A DNA stretch of 40,860 nt from Acidobacteriota bacterium (GCA_028876385.1 JAGWSF010000151.1:1-40860), one strand, 5' to 3'. Numbered from the stretch's first letter, positions 25,833 through 32,561 are shown. Translations and numbers: made by a program. Notes: generated by a model not told the origin, from the sequence alone.

Positions 25833-26681
25833 ATGAGGGGCAAAGCGAGGCGCGGCGGGTTTCCCGTGTCCAGGCGACGGCGGCTGGCGATATGGCTGAT
25901 GGCATTCGGGGTAGCGCTCGCCGTTCCGTGCGGGATCGTCACAGGGACAGCTATCGGAAGCTCGCTGAAGATCCGCGCCACCGCGTCCGTACCTGGAAAT
26001 TTCGACGTGTATCTGCCGAGGGGTGAATGGGAGGTTTACGAGCTAACCGGAACGATCAGCGGAACCTCCGTAGGCCCCTTCTCCTACACCAAGCAGACCG
26101 AGGGACCGGTAACCTTTGACGCTACGGACATCCGGGTAACGGGCCCCGACGGTCGCTCGATATCCATCCGCGACCGCCTGAGCCCCAACAGCTTCGAGAC
26201 CTACCAGTCCGGATCGAAGGTCTATCTGGGCATCGCGTCGTTCGACCTGACAGCATCGGCGCAGTACCGGATCGGCGTCGCGGCGCGACAGTCAGGACAG
26301 GTAATCGTGGCAAGGCCCCCGTTTGCGGGGTTCGGCAGCGTCGTTGGGTGGATCATCGGCGCGGTTGCAGGAGTAGTCGCGTTCAGTGTGGGCATCATCC
26401 TGCTGATCCTCGACTTGGATCGGCGCCGACGAGCGAAGTTCCGCACCCCGGCGGCAAGCGTCGGCCCGGTCTCGTCGCTGCACCCGACGCCGCATCCCGC
26501 TCGACCGCAGTGGCCCACAGCGCAACGGTCCGAGCCGACCGAAGCTGGCATGCCGGATGGCGCCGTTCCTCCCGGATGGCATCCAGATCCCTCAGGCAGA
26601 AGCCACCTCCGGTACTGGGACGGGGTCACCTGGACTGAGCATGTCAGCACGGGAGGCACGCTGGCCATCGACCCCCTCTAG
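25833..26681 (+). CDS. Membrane protein with C-terminal DUF2510 domain
   Basis: A 282-residue protein. An Arg-rich N-terminus precedes a membrane helix (about 18-42), then an extracytoplasmic beta-rich domain of about 120 residues, a second helix (FGSVVGWIIGAVAGVVAFSV) and a Pro-rich cytoplasmic linker. It ends in a DUF2510 motif (PPGWHPDPSGRSHLRYWDGV then TWTEHV). DUF2510 is a short Trp-rich actinobacterial module of unknown function. TAGCCT at 25821-25826, six bases before the ATG, suggests a leaderless transcript. No neighbour shares its orientation closely, so the role is unknown. Confidence 0.87.
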   Translation: MRGKARRGGFPVSRRRRLAIWLMAFGVALAVPCGIVTGTAIGSSLKIRATASVPGNFDVYLPRGEWEVYELTGTISGTSVGPFSYTKQTEGPVTFDATDIRVTGPDGRSISIRDRLSPNSFETYQSGSKVYLGIASFDLTASAQYRIGVAARQSGQVIVARPPFAGFGSVVGWIIGAVAGVVAFSVGIILLILDLDRRRRAKFRTPAASVGPVSSLHPTPHPARPQWPTAQRSEPTEAGMPDGAVPPGWHPDPSGRSHLRYWDGVTWTEHVSTGGTLAIDPL

Positions 26682-26802
26682 GCACGCCAACTGCAGCGCG
26701 CTCCGGGCCATTGCGCTCCAGTCAGATCCCGCCGCCGTGGTGGGCGGATCCCGATCTGCGGGCAGCGCGCTTCGAGATTCGCCTCCCCGCCCTTTCCTGC
26801 CC

Positions 26803-27261
26803 TCAGCTCCGGGGGACCTCGCCACGGTAGGCGCCGGTCTCCTGGCCGCGACTCTCGATGAACTTCTTGAAGTTCTTCAGGTCGGACTTGGCGTTGGAGT
26901 CAGTGAGGTGTAGGGCATCGCCGATCTTCTCCACCACACCCTCGGGCTCGGTGTCGATCTGCAGCATCACCCGGGTCTTGGCGTCGTCAAGCTTGTGGAA
27001 CGTGACCACGCCGGCGTGTCCGGTGCCCCGGGTCGCCTTCCAGGCGATCCGCTCGTCGGGCAGCTGCTCGGTGATCTCGGCGTCGAACTCGCGCTTCACG
27101 CCGCCGATGGAGATCTTCCAGTGGAGATGCTTCGGGTCGGTCTGGGTGATGGAGTCCACGCCGCCCATGAACTCCGGAAAGGATTCGAATTGGGTCCACT
27201 GGTTGTAGGCCGTTGCTACGGGGACATCGACGTCGATGTGCTCTTCGATGGTCTTGGTCAT
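26803..27261 (-). CDS. SRPBCC family (polyketide cyclase/START-like) protein
   Basis: A 152-residue single-domain protein. The start MTKTIEEHIDVDVPVATAYN and QWTQFESFPEFMGGVDSITQ are typical of bacterial SRPBCC proteins, which form a helix-grip pocket for hydrophobic ligands. The terminal helix (SDLKNFKKFIESR) closes the pocket. Similar genes are widespread in actinobacteria, with mostly unassigned function (coenzyme-Q-binding-like, stress-associated). It is divergent from the PPOX-like gene across 85 bases. The 121 bases downstream (26682-26802) hold nothing recognisable. Confidence 0.9.
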   Translation of the reverse strand: MTKTIEEHIDVDVPVATAYNQWTQFESFPEFMGGVDSITQTDPKHLHWKISIGGVKREFDAEITEQLPDERIAWKATRGTGHAGVVTFHKLDDAKTRVMLQIDTEPEGVVEKIGDALHLTDSNAKSDLKNFKKFIESRGQETGAYRGEVPRS

Positions 27262-27346
27262 GCCTCCCTACCTGCCCGCTTTGCAGGGTCCGAAAACATG
27301 CGGAGCCCCCCAAGTGCTGCCTCCGCTGTTAGATAGCCTCGGCTCC

Positions 27347-27817
27347 GTGACCACGTGGGGGTCGATCGAGGAGGCCGAGCCGGCGTTCGCAGCACGGGTG
27401 CGCGCCATGTTCGAGGCCGGGCGCCACAAGACGATCGCCACCGTCCGAGCCGACGGCTCCCCTCGCATCTCAGGGATCGAATGCGAGTTCGTCGACGGCG
27501 AACTGCGCTTCGGGTCCATGCCGGGCGCCCGCAAAGGTCACGATCTCCACCGCGACCCCCGCTTCGCGCTGCACGGACCGACCGTCCACCCTGAAGAAGG
27601 CAAAGAGGCCGACTGGCCGGGTGAGGCCAAGATCGCCGGGCGGGCCGTCCCGGCCGGGTCGGGCGCCACCGAGGGTGACGGGGAGTCGCCCGACGGTGAG
27701 ATGTTCGTGGCGGACATCGGCGAAGTGGCGATCACCGGACTGAACGCCGAGGCCACCAAGCTCGTGGTCGAGTGGTGGACTCCCGCCGGGGGACTTCGGC
27801 GGGTCGAACGCGACTAA
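27347..27817 (+). CDS. Pyridoxamine 5'-phosphate oxidase-like flavin-binding protein
   Basis: A 156-residue split-barrel protein. The core matches the PPOX family: FEAGRHKTIATVRADGSPRI then SGIECEFVDGELRFGSMPGA and RKGHDLHRDPRFALHGPTVH. Members bind FMN, F420 or heme and include Rv1155-like F420-dependent reductases; the cofactor cannot be told here. The GTG at 27347 is chosen since the barrel starts there and TAGCCT lies at 27334-27339, seven bases upstream, suggesting a leaderless message. An upstream in-frame ATG at 27236 lies inside the divergent gene. Confidence 0.88.
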   Translation: MTTWGSIEEAEPAFAARVRAMFEAGRHKTIATVRADGSPRISGIECEFVDGELRFGSMPGARKGHDLHRDPRFALHGPTVHPEEGKEADWPGEAKIAGRAVPAGSGATEGDGESPDGEMFVADIGEVAITGLNAEATKLVVEWWTPAGGLRRVERD

Positions 27818-27960
27818 CCGGCCCCGGGTGCTCGTGGCTTAGCGAAGGTGACGACCGTGCCCTCGAGACCGGAACCGGATCGTCCACGGCTATCTGGACA
27901 TCCGGGCAGACATCGTGGCTGCGATCGTCGAAACCGACCTCCTAACAGACCCGGGGTCTA

Positions 27961-28251
27961 TTGTCCTACCCCCTGTGCAACCATCTCGGTATAGCTCAGC
28001 GCGACAAACGGTCGGTGTCCTTCCCGCCTGATTTGGCCAAGGCGATAGACGAGGCCGCTGCCGCGTCCGGCACATCGTTCAGCGCCTGGATCGCCCAGAC
28101 CGCTTCTCACCGTCTGCGCTTGGAGGCGGGGAGACGAGGGGTGGCGGAGTGGGAAGCCGAGCACGGGCTGCTGTCCGAGCACGAGATCGCCGAGGGGCTA
28201 GCCCGGGCTCGGGAGCTTCTAGGCCGCACACCTTCCAAGCGCCCCGCCTAA
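27961..28251 (+). CDS. VapB-like ribbon-helix-helix antitoxin
   Basis: A 96-residue protein with an RHH DNA-binding segment (KRSVSFPPDLAKAIDEAAAA SGTSFSAWIAQ) and a C-terminal toxin-binding tail (EWEAEHGLLSEHEIAEGLAR). The stop overlaps the next ATG by one base (TAATG), the usual coupling of a VapBC-type module, where the antitoxin binds the PIN toxin and represses the operon. The start is uncertain: TTG 27961 gives the longest form, while GTG 28015 would clip the first RHH strand. It lies at the edge of the degraded island. The 143 bases upstream (27818-27960) show nothing I can name. Confidence 0.8.
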   Translation: MSYPLCNHLGIAQRDKRSVSFPPDLAKAIDEAAAASGTSFSAWIAQTASHRLRLEAGRRGVAEWEAEHGLLSEHEIAEGLARARELLGRTPSKRPA

Positions 28252-28694
28252 TGGCTGGAGTCACCTATGACACCGGAGCCCTGATCGCCGGGGATCGCAA
28301 CGACCGTCGCATGTGGGCACTTCATGTCGGCTTCATCGCCGAGGAGGTAGTGCCTGCGGTCCCCGCTCCCGTGGTGGCTGAAACGTGGCGGGGTGGGTCT
28401 CGCCAGGCGAGTCTTGCGCGTATGTTGGCCGGCTGTGACATCGAGGAGATGACCGCCGACCAGGCGCGCCGGGTCGGCGAGCTGGCTGGTCGGGCCGACC
28501 ACGAAGACGTGGTCGACGTAGCAGTCGTTGAAGGCGCGACGCGCCGTGACGATGACGTCATCCTCACCTCGAACGAGTCTCATATCCGCAAGGTCATCAA
28601 GGCCACCGGGAGCGCATCCGCATCGAGAACGTCTGAGAGCCGCGTCCTCTCAGGTGGCCAGCCGCTGCGCAGGGCGAGCAGGAGGGTGAGTTGA
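28251..28694 (+). CDS. VapC-like PIN-domain toxin, frameshifted near C-terminus
   Basis: A 147-residue reading frame. Acidic PIN residues are seen in TYDTGALIAGDR (Asp7), PAPVVAETWRG (Glu43 region) and DHEDVVDVAVVEGA; the last position reads TSNES where relatives have TSDP, so the fourth acidic residue may be lost. After KATG (about residue 119) the frame continues with 28 Ser/Arg-rich residues. The +2 frame from 28610 instead gives ERIRIENV and a stop at 28634-28636, which is how such toxins normally end. A one-base deletion in the GGG at 28608-28610 explains this. The RNase activity is therefore doubtful. Confidence 0.72.
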   Translation: MAGVTYDTGALIAGDRNDRRMWALHVGFIAEEVVPAVPAPVVAETWRGGSRQASLARMLAGCDIEEMTADQARRVGELAGRADHEDVVDVAVVEGATRRDDDVILTSNESHIRKVIKATGSASASRTSESRVLSGGQPLRRASRRVS

Positions 28695-28788
28695 AAGCAG
28701 AGTTTCTTTTAGAGCTCTAAGAGCAACTACACTGCATGCAGGCTCACCAACAGCGAGCGGAACCATCTCCGGGAACGCCAGTTCATCC

Positions 28789-29370
28789 TCAACCCGGACA
28801 TCTTCCAGCCGGATCCTGGAAGGCAAAAATCTTGAGAACGACGTACGACAGAATGCCGGCAACTCGTACCGTCATTCGGGATCGCCCACCGTCATCGAGG
28901 CGCTCCGCCTCGATCATGCACTCCATGTAATCCTTTGTCACGAGATGTGCGCCGCGAACGTTTAACGCTCCCAACCCTGATCCCGTACCGTCTTTCGGCT
29001 TGAAGATCCGGCCTGCATCGACCTGATCGGTCTCGCAGAGGAACTCCACCGTCACGGTGACTCCGTCCACCGTCCGACGCCACTGAAATGACTGCTCCGC
29101 CTTGAACCCAGCCTTCTTCAGATTGTTCTCCAGCGTCCGGTACGCCTCGGGGCTCTCGTCCCCCACGGCGAGCCCGATCACGAGGTCGACGTCAGTCGTC
29201 CCGACGTGTGGAGGGGCACCTTCCGGGAGGCTTCCGACGATGTAGCGAGGTGCAAGTCCTCCGGCCAGATACACGCGCTCACCCCATGGCCCGATGTCGA
29301 CGGAACAGGCGGTCGGCGCCGGCGGCCGCACCGGCTCTTGAGCGGTGTCGACGAGCGCAGACCGCCTCAC
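28789..29370 (-). CDS. AbiEii/MNT-like nucleotidyltransferase, C-terminally truncated
   Basis: A 193-residue protein with a nucleotidyltransferase core: LAGGLAPRYIVG followed by TTDVDLVIGLAV, the GG...DxD arrangement of polymerase-beta-like nucleotidyltransferases found in AbiEii and MntA toxins/antitoxins. After a recognisable GILSYVVLKIFAFQD it ends abruptly at DPAGRCPG, where relatives continue with a KDxYD helix, so the 3' part appears deleted. No HEPN or AbiEi partner is present. GTG 29370 lies inside the 29357-29389 hairpin and overlaps the divergent excisionase pseudogene. Probably a relic of a defence or toxin-antitoxin cassette. Confidence 0.6.
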   Translation of the reverse strand: MRRSALVDTAQEPVRPPAPTACSVDIGPWGERVYLAGGLAPRYIVGSLPEGAPPHVGTTDVDLVIGLAVGDESPEAYRTLENNLKKAGFKAEQSFQWRRTVDGVTVTVEFLCETDQVDAGRIFKPKDGTGSGLGALNVRGAHLVTKDYMECMIEAERLDDGGRSRMTVRVAGILSYVVLKIFAFQDPAGRCPG

Positions 29371-29547
29371 CGTCGAGGAGGCGGTCTGCGTCTCTCGGTA
29401 TCAGCCGCGCGTCCGCATACGAAGCAGTCCGGCGCGGAGACATTCCGGCCATCCGAATCGGGCGTCGGATCCTGGTGCCGCGCGTTGCGCTGCAACGTTT
29501 TCCTCGCGTCTGCGCTGCCGTCCGACGCCGACACCAACGACGACTGA
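29345..29547 (+). pseudogene. Excisionase-type (HTH_17) gene with two frameshifts
   Basis: Three frames together rebuild one excisionase-like protein. Frame 1 from GTG 29345 gives MSTSADRLTVEEA. Frame 2 from about 29385 gives SASLGISRASAYEAVRRGD followed by IPAIRIGRRILVPRVALQRF. Frame 3 gives FLASALPSDADTNDD and the stop at 29545-29547. One extra base near 29381-29384 (GCGG) and one in the T-run at 29498-29501 account for both shifts. The composite matches MerR-like excisionase/DNA-binding domains of about 65 residues. Confidence 0.72.
29357..29389. repeat. 12-bp inverted repeat at divergent gene starts
   Basis: GCAGACCGCCTC (29357-29368) and its exact complement (29378-29389) with a nine-base loop cover the start of the nucleotidyltransferase and the first codons of the excisionase pseudogene. 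It could be an operator, or it could reflect the excisionase coding sequence itself. Confidence 0.55.
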
Positions 29548-29612
29548 AGTCTCCGATCAAATATTCCCGGGCGTGCACTGTTCGTGCACCCGTAATCATC
29601 ACAAGCGCCCGG

Positions 29613-29702
29613 ATTAGCGCCTCGCTCAGCGGCATGCAAGAAGTGCTTGGGCACGCAAGAGGTGCGACAGAGGACAGCTTTGAAAGCAAGTGCTGCTCCT
29701 GA
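29613..29702 (+). pseudogene. Possible tyrosine-integrase C-terminal remnant
   Basis: Directly downstream of the excisionase pseudogene the forward frame reads SASLSGMQEVLGHARGATED, resembling the MQxxLGHA block before the catalytic Tyr of tyrosine recombinases. No Tyr follows and the rest of the enzyme is missing. The xis-then-int order supports the reading, but the match is short. The remaining 29548-29799 shows no other gene. Confidence 0.35.
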
Positions 29703-29799
29703 ACTCGCACCGACCGCAAACCGGACGCAAGTCAAAGCACCGGAGTGATGAGCGTGGTCACGCTCGTCAGGTGCGCCGCTCCGCCAACCCGAGCGCCGC

Positions 29800-29985
29800 T
29801 TACGGTTCGGTGATCTGCCGGACAGTGGCGGTCTGGCCGGTGAACTCTGAGAGTGTTCCGTAGCCGACGTTCTGGCCGGTCTCCGGTGCTTGGAAGATGC
29901 GGTCGCCGCCGAGGTAGATCACGACGTGATGCGGCACGGTTTCGCCGGGATAGGTGTAGAAGATGATGTCCCCGTGGGACTGCAA
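29800..29985 (-). pseudogene. NlpC/P60 C-terminal fragment, copy 1
   Basis: About 60 residues matching the second half of an NlpC/P60 peptidoglycan hydrolase: GDIIFYTYPGETVPHHVVIY and LGGDRIFQAPETGQNVGYG. The catalytic His (HHVVIYLG) is present, but the N-terminal half with the catalytic Cys is missing, so it cannot be active alone. A close relative lies at 31470-31720 in the same orientation. The intervening 29986-30060 holds nothing recognisable. Confidence 0.78.
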
Positions 29986-30060
29986 ACGTGGTTGCGTCTG
30001 CTTCAGCTACGAGCGGATCGTAACCAGTCAGTAGGCGCGGGTGGTCGGCAGCGCCCCGGA

Positions 30061-30627
30061 TCAGGGTTGGTAGGTGACTACAGCCAGGTTGTCGCCGAGG
30101 GTCGTGGCGCGGATGAGGTGCAGCGGGTTCTCGCTTCCGATCTCGCCAAGGAGGCGCTTCCCGTCACCGAGCAGGCGTGGGAAGATCGTCAGACGCAGCT
30201 CGTCAACGAGATCGTGCTCGATCAGCATTTGGACGAGCATGAAGCTGGCGTAGACGACGATATCTCCGTCGAGTGTCTGCTTGAGCCCGGTGACCGCGGC
30301 AACGGCGTCGCCCCTCAGCACGGTCGAGTTGGCCCAGGTGGGGTCATCGAGCGTGGCTGAGATGACGTACTTGGGCAGGCCGTTGAGCCTGTCAGCGAAG
30401 ACGCCGGCTCGTGACGGCCAGCGGGCGGCGAAGAACTCGTAGCCGCGCCGGCCCAGCAGGAGTGCATCTGCGTCTTGCGCTTCCCGCAGGGCCGCCTGTG
30501 CCCAGGCATCGCGGTCGGCCTGGCTGATCTCTGTGAACCAACCGCCCCGCGAAAGGCCCTCCTCGCCGGTCGGGTCCTCGACCACCCCGTCGAGCGTGAC
30601 GTTCTCGCTCACGATTATCCGTCCCAT
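30061..30627 (-). CDS. Dihydrofolate reductase-like (RibD C-terminal) family protein
   Basis: A 188-residue protein of the RibD_C/DHFR-like family: MGRIIVSENVTLDGVVEDPT, LLLGRRGYEFFAARWP, GLPKYVISATLDDPTW, LKQTLDGDIVVYASFMLVQM and PRLLGDGKRL. It probably uses NADPH; the substrate is not established for such stand-alone members. ATG 30627 is preferred, since GGGAGGAG precedes it and homology starts there; the in-frame start at 30669 adds 14 unrelated residues and lies close to the operator at 30664-30676. It is divergent from an HxlR regulator, with two perfect operator copies near the start points. It seems intact, unlike its neighbours. Confidence 0.9.
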   Translation of the reverse strand: MGRIIVSENVTLDGVVEDPTGEEGLSRGGWFTEISQADRDAWAQAALREAQDADALLLGRRGYEFFAARWPSRAGVFADRLNGLPKYVISATLDDPTWANSTVLRGDAVAAVTGLKQTLDGDIVVYASFMLVQMLIEHDLVDELRLTIFPRLLGDGKRLLGEIGSENPLHLIRATTLGDNLAVVTYQP

Positions 30628-30663
30628 GCCAGCTCCTCCCGGTTCCCGCTGACTGCTGTCAGA

Positions 30664-30707
30664 TTGCATGATGCAAGAACCCTAGAGGATCAGCTTGCAT
30701 CATGCAA
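30664..30707. promoter_or_regulatory. Two palindromic operators between DHFR-like gene and HxlR
   Basis: TTGCATGATGCAA (30664-30676) and TTGCATCATGCAA (30695-30707) are perfect 6-1-6 palindromes with centres 31 bp apart, three helical turns. The second extends to 7-1-7 and contains the ATG of the HxlR gene (30702). The spacing suits cooperative binding by dimers on one DNA face, with HxlR the obvious candidate. Confidence 0.78.
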
Positions 30708-31223
30708 GTCGAACGTCGTAGACTGCGCAAGGTGCTGGGCAAGACATATGAGCGTCAGGTGTGCTCGATCGCGCGGGCGTTGGAGGTGGTCGGGGAGCGT
30801 TGGAGCCTGCTGATCGTCCGCGACGCGTTGTTCGCGGCCGTCACCCGCTTCAGCGACTTCCAGCACAACCTCGGGATCGCGACCAACATCCTGGCTTCCC
30901 GGCTTGACGCCTTCGTCGCCGCCGGGATCATGGAGCGCCGCCGCGCCTCGGATCAGACCGAGCAGCACGAGTATGTGCTGACGGCCAAGGGACGTGATCT
31001 CGGACCGGCGCTGATCGCCCTGACCGCCTGGGGCGATCGCTGGGCCAGCCCGGACGGTCCGCCCATCCTCTACCGACACACCGGCTGCGGTAAAGCCGTC
31101 CGGCAGCAGCTCGTCTGTGAGGAATGCGGAGAGATCGACCAGGCCGAGGTCGCCGTCAGTCCAGGACCGGGCATGTCAGAGGAGTACCTCGCCAACCGAC
31201 GACCGCGAGCAACTCCCGACTGA
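30702..31223 (+). CDS. HxlR family winged-helix regulator
   Basis: A 173-residue HxlR protein. YERQVCSIARALEVVGERWS then LLIVRDALFAAVTRFSDFQH is the family core, with the conserved N-terminal Cys often used for redox or electrophile sensing; NILASRLDAFVAAGIMERRR is the wing/recognition region. A C-terminal extension has a Cys cluster (HTGCGKAVRQQLVCEECGE) resembling a small metal-binding ribbon. The start codon lies within an operator, so it probably represses itself and the divergent DHFR-like gene. The pair looks like a functional stress-response cassette inside a decayed island. Confidence 0.92.
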   Translation: MQVERRRLRKVLGKTYERQVCSIARALEVVGERWSLLIVRDALFAAVTRFSDFQHNLGIATNILASRLDAFVAAGIMERRRASDQTEQHEYVLTAKGRDLGPALIALTAWGDRWASPDGPPILYRHTGCGKAVRQQLVCEECGEIDQAEVAVSPGPGMSEEYLANRRPRATPD

Positions 31224-31227
31224 GGGG

Positions 31228-31440
31228 CGCGCTCGGCCGCCCCTCGTTAACCGGGCGGCTTTTCAAGCCAAGTTGGATCGGCTGCGCGTCCGGGAGAAGG
31301 CGCACACGCGGGAGGGCGACGCGATCGCTGCTGCGCGCCGACACCTGCCGATGGTCGAGGTTGACGCCACCCTCGAGCTAGTCGGCCCCGCGGGACCGAC
31401 CGCCTTGCTCGAACGCGTTCGAGGGACGACGACAGTCTGA
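31228..31440 (+). pseudogene. DUF899 (thioredoxin-like) N-terminal fragment
   Basis: The forward frame from 31228 reads AAFQAKLDRLRVREKAHTRE, GDAIAAARRHLPMVEVDA and LVGPAGPTALLE, the start of DUF899 thioredoxin-fold proteins. At 31411-31414 one extra base shifts the frame: the next frame continues the family with AFEGRRQ (31415-31435), then diverges to a stop. The catalytic region and the remaining two thirds are missing. It begins just after the HxlR stop, so it was probably part of that operon. Confidence 0.72.
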
Positions 31441-31469
31441 TCGCCCACTGCCGCAGCGTTGACAGGTGC

Positions 31470-31720
31470 TCAAGGTTCGCTTATGCGGCGGACCGTGGCG
31501 ATCTGGCCTGGGAACTCCGAAAGAGCGCCGTACCCGACGTTCTGCCCGGTCTCGGGCGCCTGAAGGATGCGGTCGCCGCCGAGGTAGATCACGACGTGGT
31601 GAGGCACCGTGTCACCGGGGTAGGTGTAGAAGATGATGTCGCCGGGCTGCTTGTCGGCCCAGGAGACGGGTTGGGTTTCGTTGATCTGATCGCCGGTGTA
31701 GTGCTCCAGCCGGACTATCC
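31470..31720 (-). pseudogene. NlpC/P60 C-terminal fragment, copy 2
   Basis: Residues INETQPVSWADKQPGDIIFY and TYPGDTVPHHVVIYLGGDRI match the NlpC/P60 second half, ending RRISEP. It extends about 20 residues further toward the N-terminus than copy 1 but also lacks the catalytic Cys. Its upstream end runs out of frame into the truncated HTH gene at 31715. DNA similarity to copy 1 (29800-29975) is high by eye over about 170 bases, in the same orientation. Confidence 0.75.
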
Positions 31721-32155
31721 CGCCCGCTCCACCAGCACCCGCCGGACCGTCTGATCCGCCACGCCCAAGCGCTGACCCAGGTTGTGCAGGGTCCACCCGT
31801 CCCCGTACAGAAGGACCGCCTCGTCAATCTGCGCCTCGGTCATGACCGGGCGGGTCTTGCCAGCGCGAGCAATGTGCCCGGCGACCGTCGTGCGATGCAG
31901 CCGATAGACCTTCGCCAGCTCACCGACCCGACCGCCGGTCTCGTAGTCGGCGATCAACGCCTCCAGCTCGGCCGGGGAGAGCCGCCGCTGAGCATGCCGC
32001 AGCACCCGCACGTTCGGACCCCGCGCATCCTCAAACACCGTCACCGGCGGCTCCTGAACCACCTTGCCGCCCTTCCAGACCCGGCGAAGTAGCCGCCTGA
32101 CCAGGGATTTTGCAGACGGGCAAGAGTTTGAGAACTCTCTACGTAGGTCCACCAT
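31715..32155 (-). CDS. HTH-domain protein of recombinase-associated type, probably truncated
   Basis: A 146-residue frame from ATG 32155. The C-terminal two thirds contain two helix-turn-helix units: LSPAELEALIADYETGGRVG then ELAKVYRLHRTTVAGHIARA, and AQIDEAVLLYGDGWTLHNLG then QRLGVADQTVRRVLVERAG. Similar paired HTH domains occur at the ends of actinobacterial serine recombinases or beside them. It stops at VERAG, where relatives have further residues, exactly where the NlpC/P60 fragment begins, so the 3' end was probably replaced. The open frame continues upstream through the tRNA gene, which is not meaningful. Function unknown; probably mobile-element derived. Confidence 0.6.
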   Translation of the reverse strand: MVDLRREFSNSCPSAKSLVRRLLRRVWKGGKVVQEPPVTVFEDARGPNVRVLRHAQRRLSPAELEALIADYETGGRVGELAKVYRLHRTTVAGHIARAGKTRPVMTEAQIDEAVLLYGDGWTLHNLGQRLGVADQTVRRVLVERAG

Positions 32156-32165
32156 TTTCCCCGGG

Positions 32166-32191
32166 TCTCCTCTTTCGACTTCAAGAGGAGA
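32166..32191. repeat. 9-bp hairpin downstream of tRNA-Arg
   Basis: TCTCCTCTT (32166-32174) and AAGAGGAGA (32183-32191) with an eight-base loop lie 69 bases after the tRNA 3' end on the minus strand. It could end tRNA transcription, but there is no T-run. Nothing else is seen between 32156 and 32259. Confidence 0.4.
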
Positions 32192-32259
32192 ACTTGCGTG
32201 GTATTTCGGATTGCCAGCAAGCGCTCCGACATTCAGCGCTTCTACCTGGACGTATCTAG

Positions 32260-32332
32260 CGCGCTCGGAGGGATTCGAACCCCCAACCTTCTGATCCGTA
32301 GTCAGATGCTCTATCCATTGGGCTACGAGCGC
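32260..32332 (-). tRNA. tRNA-Arg (anticodon ACG)
   Basis: The minus strand folds as a full cloverleaf: acceptor GCGCTCG/CGAGCGC, D arm GCCC-AATGGATA-GAGC, anticodon stem TCTGA/TCAGA with loop CTACGGA (anticodon ACG), variable AGGTT, and T arm GGGGG-TTCGAAT-CCCTC. The discriminator is G and CCA is not encoded. The D stem has one C.A opposition (12-23). Its 3' end faces the decayed island at 27.9-32.2 kb, the side on which integrating elements usually insert. The 229 bases upstream (32333-32561) hold no other gene I can support. Confidence 0.95.
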
Positions 32333-32561
32333 TGGTTGAACGACAGATTCTAGCCGAACCACCCAGAGGTCGTAGGCGGGGCGCAAGGTCGGCCGGCTCC
32401 CCCCGACGGGAGCCTTCTCCGGCCTGGAACCGGCGAGGGTTTGTCCTCCACCCTGGCCCTCTCCGTGCCGATGAGCACTAACAGACTGAAAACTCAGCAG
32501 CGCGCGTCTAATGCATCGGAGGTGCGGCTTGGGGGCGTCCCCACAGGCGAAGGCAGCGAGA

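Noticed and set aside
29208..29344. Longer forward ORFs upstream of the excisionase pseudogene
   Set aside because: They are antisense to the nucleotidyltransferase gene and show no family features before 29345.
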